7,264 nt of DNA from assembly GCA_903932565.1 (NCBI GenBank), contig CAIZGQ010000479.1:1-7264 (forward strand), given 5' to 3'. Shown one piece after another: positions 6,651-7,264 of the stretch; positions within the stretch are counted from its first letter, which is position 1, and each line of letters opens with the position of its first letter. Source of the stretch: an uncultured Hyphomicrobiales bacterium (GTDB taxonomy: Bacteria > Pseudomonadota > Alphaproteobacteria > Rhizobiales > Beijerinckiaceae). A model generated the notes under the pieces. That model did not search any database, was not told the origin of the DNA, and worked only from the letters and a program-made list of their open reading frames with translations. The translations under genes and the position numbers were made by a program.

Positions 6651-7264
6651 GTGACCCAGCAAATTGGTCGCTCGGTCGCGCGGGTTGAAGATCCGGCCTT
6701 GTTACGCGGCACGGCGCAATTTCTGGACGACATTCACCTGCCAGCAATGCTTCATGTTGCGTTTCTGCGCTCGAGCCATGCACATGCGTTGATCAAAAAA
6801 ATCCATCTCAATGGGGCTGATAAGTTGAAGGGCGTGCATGCCGTTTTGCAAATGCAGGATCTGGAAAAAGTGGTGGCGAGCGACCGGATGCAGCTTGCAG
6901 CCAGCCCGACGAAAGGCGACGCAACTGTCACACCCTGGATCCTTGCAGCGCAGGAAGTAGCCTTCGCTGGCGAAGCAATCTTGATGGTCGTTGCTCAATC
7001 CCGACGCGTTGCAGAAGATGCGATTGATCTGATCGAGATCGACTATGAACCACTCCCTGTCAGCCTCATTGCACGCGAGTCGGTTCGGGCAGATGCGCCA
7101 AAGGTCAGGCAGAATGCGACATCAAACGTGCTGAATGAAATGCACATTGCCTATGGCGATATAAATGCAGCGTTTGAAGGGGCTGCATATGTTTTCAAGA
7201 CAGAGCTGCTTCAACATCGTGGATGTGCGCATCCGATGGAAACGCGCGGCGTGATTGCGGAACC
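6651..7264 (+). CDS. Molybdenum hydroxylase large subunit 3, 3' end outside window
   Basis: These are the first 204 residues of a third CoxL-type catalytic subunit; the reading frame is still open at the window end. It begins TQQIGRSVARVEDPALLRG (2-20), followed by FLDDIHLPAMLHVAFLRSSHAHA (24-46), which is the hammerhead domain that opens these subunits. EVAFAGEAI (102-110), AEDAIDLIEIDYEPLP (121-136) and HPMETRG (194-200) then lead into the Mo-binding region. The active-site loop and catalytic Glu lie beyond the window. The start is GTG, chosen from the Shine-Dalgarno AGGAAGGA and family alignment; an in-frame TGA at 6621 limits any extension. It lies 49 nt after the receptor gene and may share its candidate RpoN promoter. 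It resembles the complete subunit at 2248 in domain order but is clearly a separate, diverged paralogue. It may have its own small and FAD subunits downstream, or use those encoded upstream. Confidence 0.95.
   Translation, partial: MTQQIGRSVARVEDPALLRGTAQFLDDIHLPAMLHVAFLRSSHAHALIKKIHLNGADKLKGVHAVLQMQDLEKVVASDRMQLAASPTKGDATVTPWILAAQEVAFAGEAILMVVAQSRRVAEDAIDLIEIDYEPLPVSLIARESVRADAPKVRQNATSNVLNEMHIAYGDINAAFEGAAYVFKTELLQHRGCAHPMETRGVIAE

Larger units (their letters stand above)
6604..6654 (+). other. Possible 16-codon ORF overlapping the third large-subunit start
   Basis: This ORF starts 2 nt after the receptor's stop and reads MSCYRHEPACQEGRLQ. Its TGA overlaps the GTG start of the next gene as GTGA (6651-6654). 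Only a weak purine-rich stretch precedes its ATG. It could be a leader that couples translation, but an ORF this short is easily expected by chance. No similarity to any known peptide is recognised. Confidence 0.2.

Overview
The window is a moderately GC-rich, gene-dense stretch from a bacterium, most likely a proteobacterium. Alphaproteobacteria are my best guess, because Cox-type molybdenum hydroxylases and TctC/Bug solute receptors are abundant there; this is inference, as no rRNA or other marker gene is present. All genes lie on the + strand. There are no tRNAs, CRISPR arrays, transposases or other signs of mobile DNA.

Layout: (1) positions 1-5432 hold a tightly packed four-gene unit encoding a molybdenum hydroxylase of the xanthine dehydrogenase / CO dehydrogenase (CoxLSM) superfamily. 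The order is large subunit 1 (5' end outside the window), small [2Fe-2S] subunit, large subunit 2, FAD subunit. All three junctions are 4-nt ATGA stop/start overlaps, so translation is probably coupled. (2) A 158-nt gap (5433-5590) carries two perfect 6-bp inverted repeats and a very good candidate sigma-54 (RpoN) promoter, TGGC-N8-TTGCT, with the invariant GG-N10-GC spacing. (3) A TctC/Bug-type periplasmic solute receptor follows (5591-6601). (4) After a 49-nt spacer, which holds a hairpin and a possible 16-codon ORF, a third large-subunit gene begins at a GTG codon (6651) and runs off the window end.

Working model: a periplasmic receptor captures a small, probably carboxylated or aromatic/heterocyclic compound. 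One or more cytoplasmic Mo-MCD/[2Fe-2S]/FAD hydroxylases oxidise it with water-derived oxygen. Three large subunits accompany only one visible small and one visible FAD subunit, so the large subunits may be alternative catalytic partners for shared electron-transfer subunits, or may form a mixed complex. Neither of the two active-site loops visible carries the CO dehydrogenase AYRCSFR motif: one reads TFRGPGR and the other TYRAPGR. CO oxidation is therefore unlikely and the substrate is unknown.
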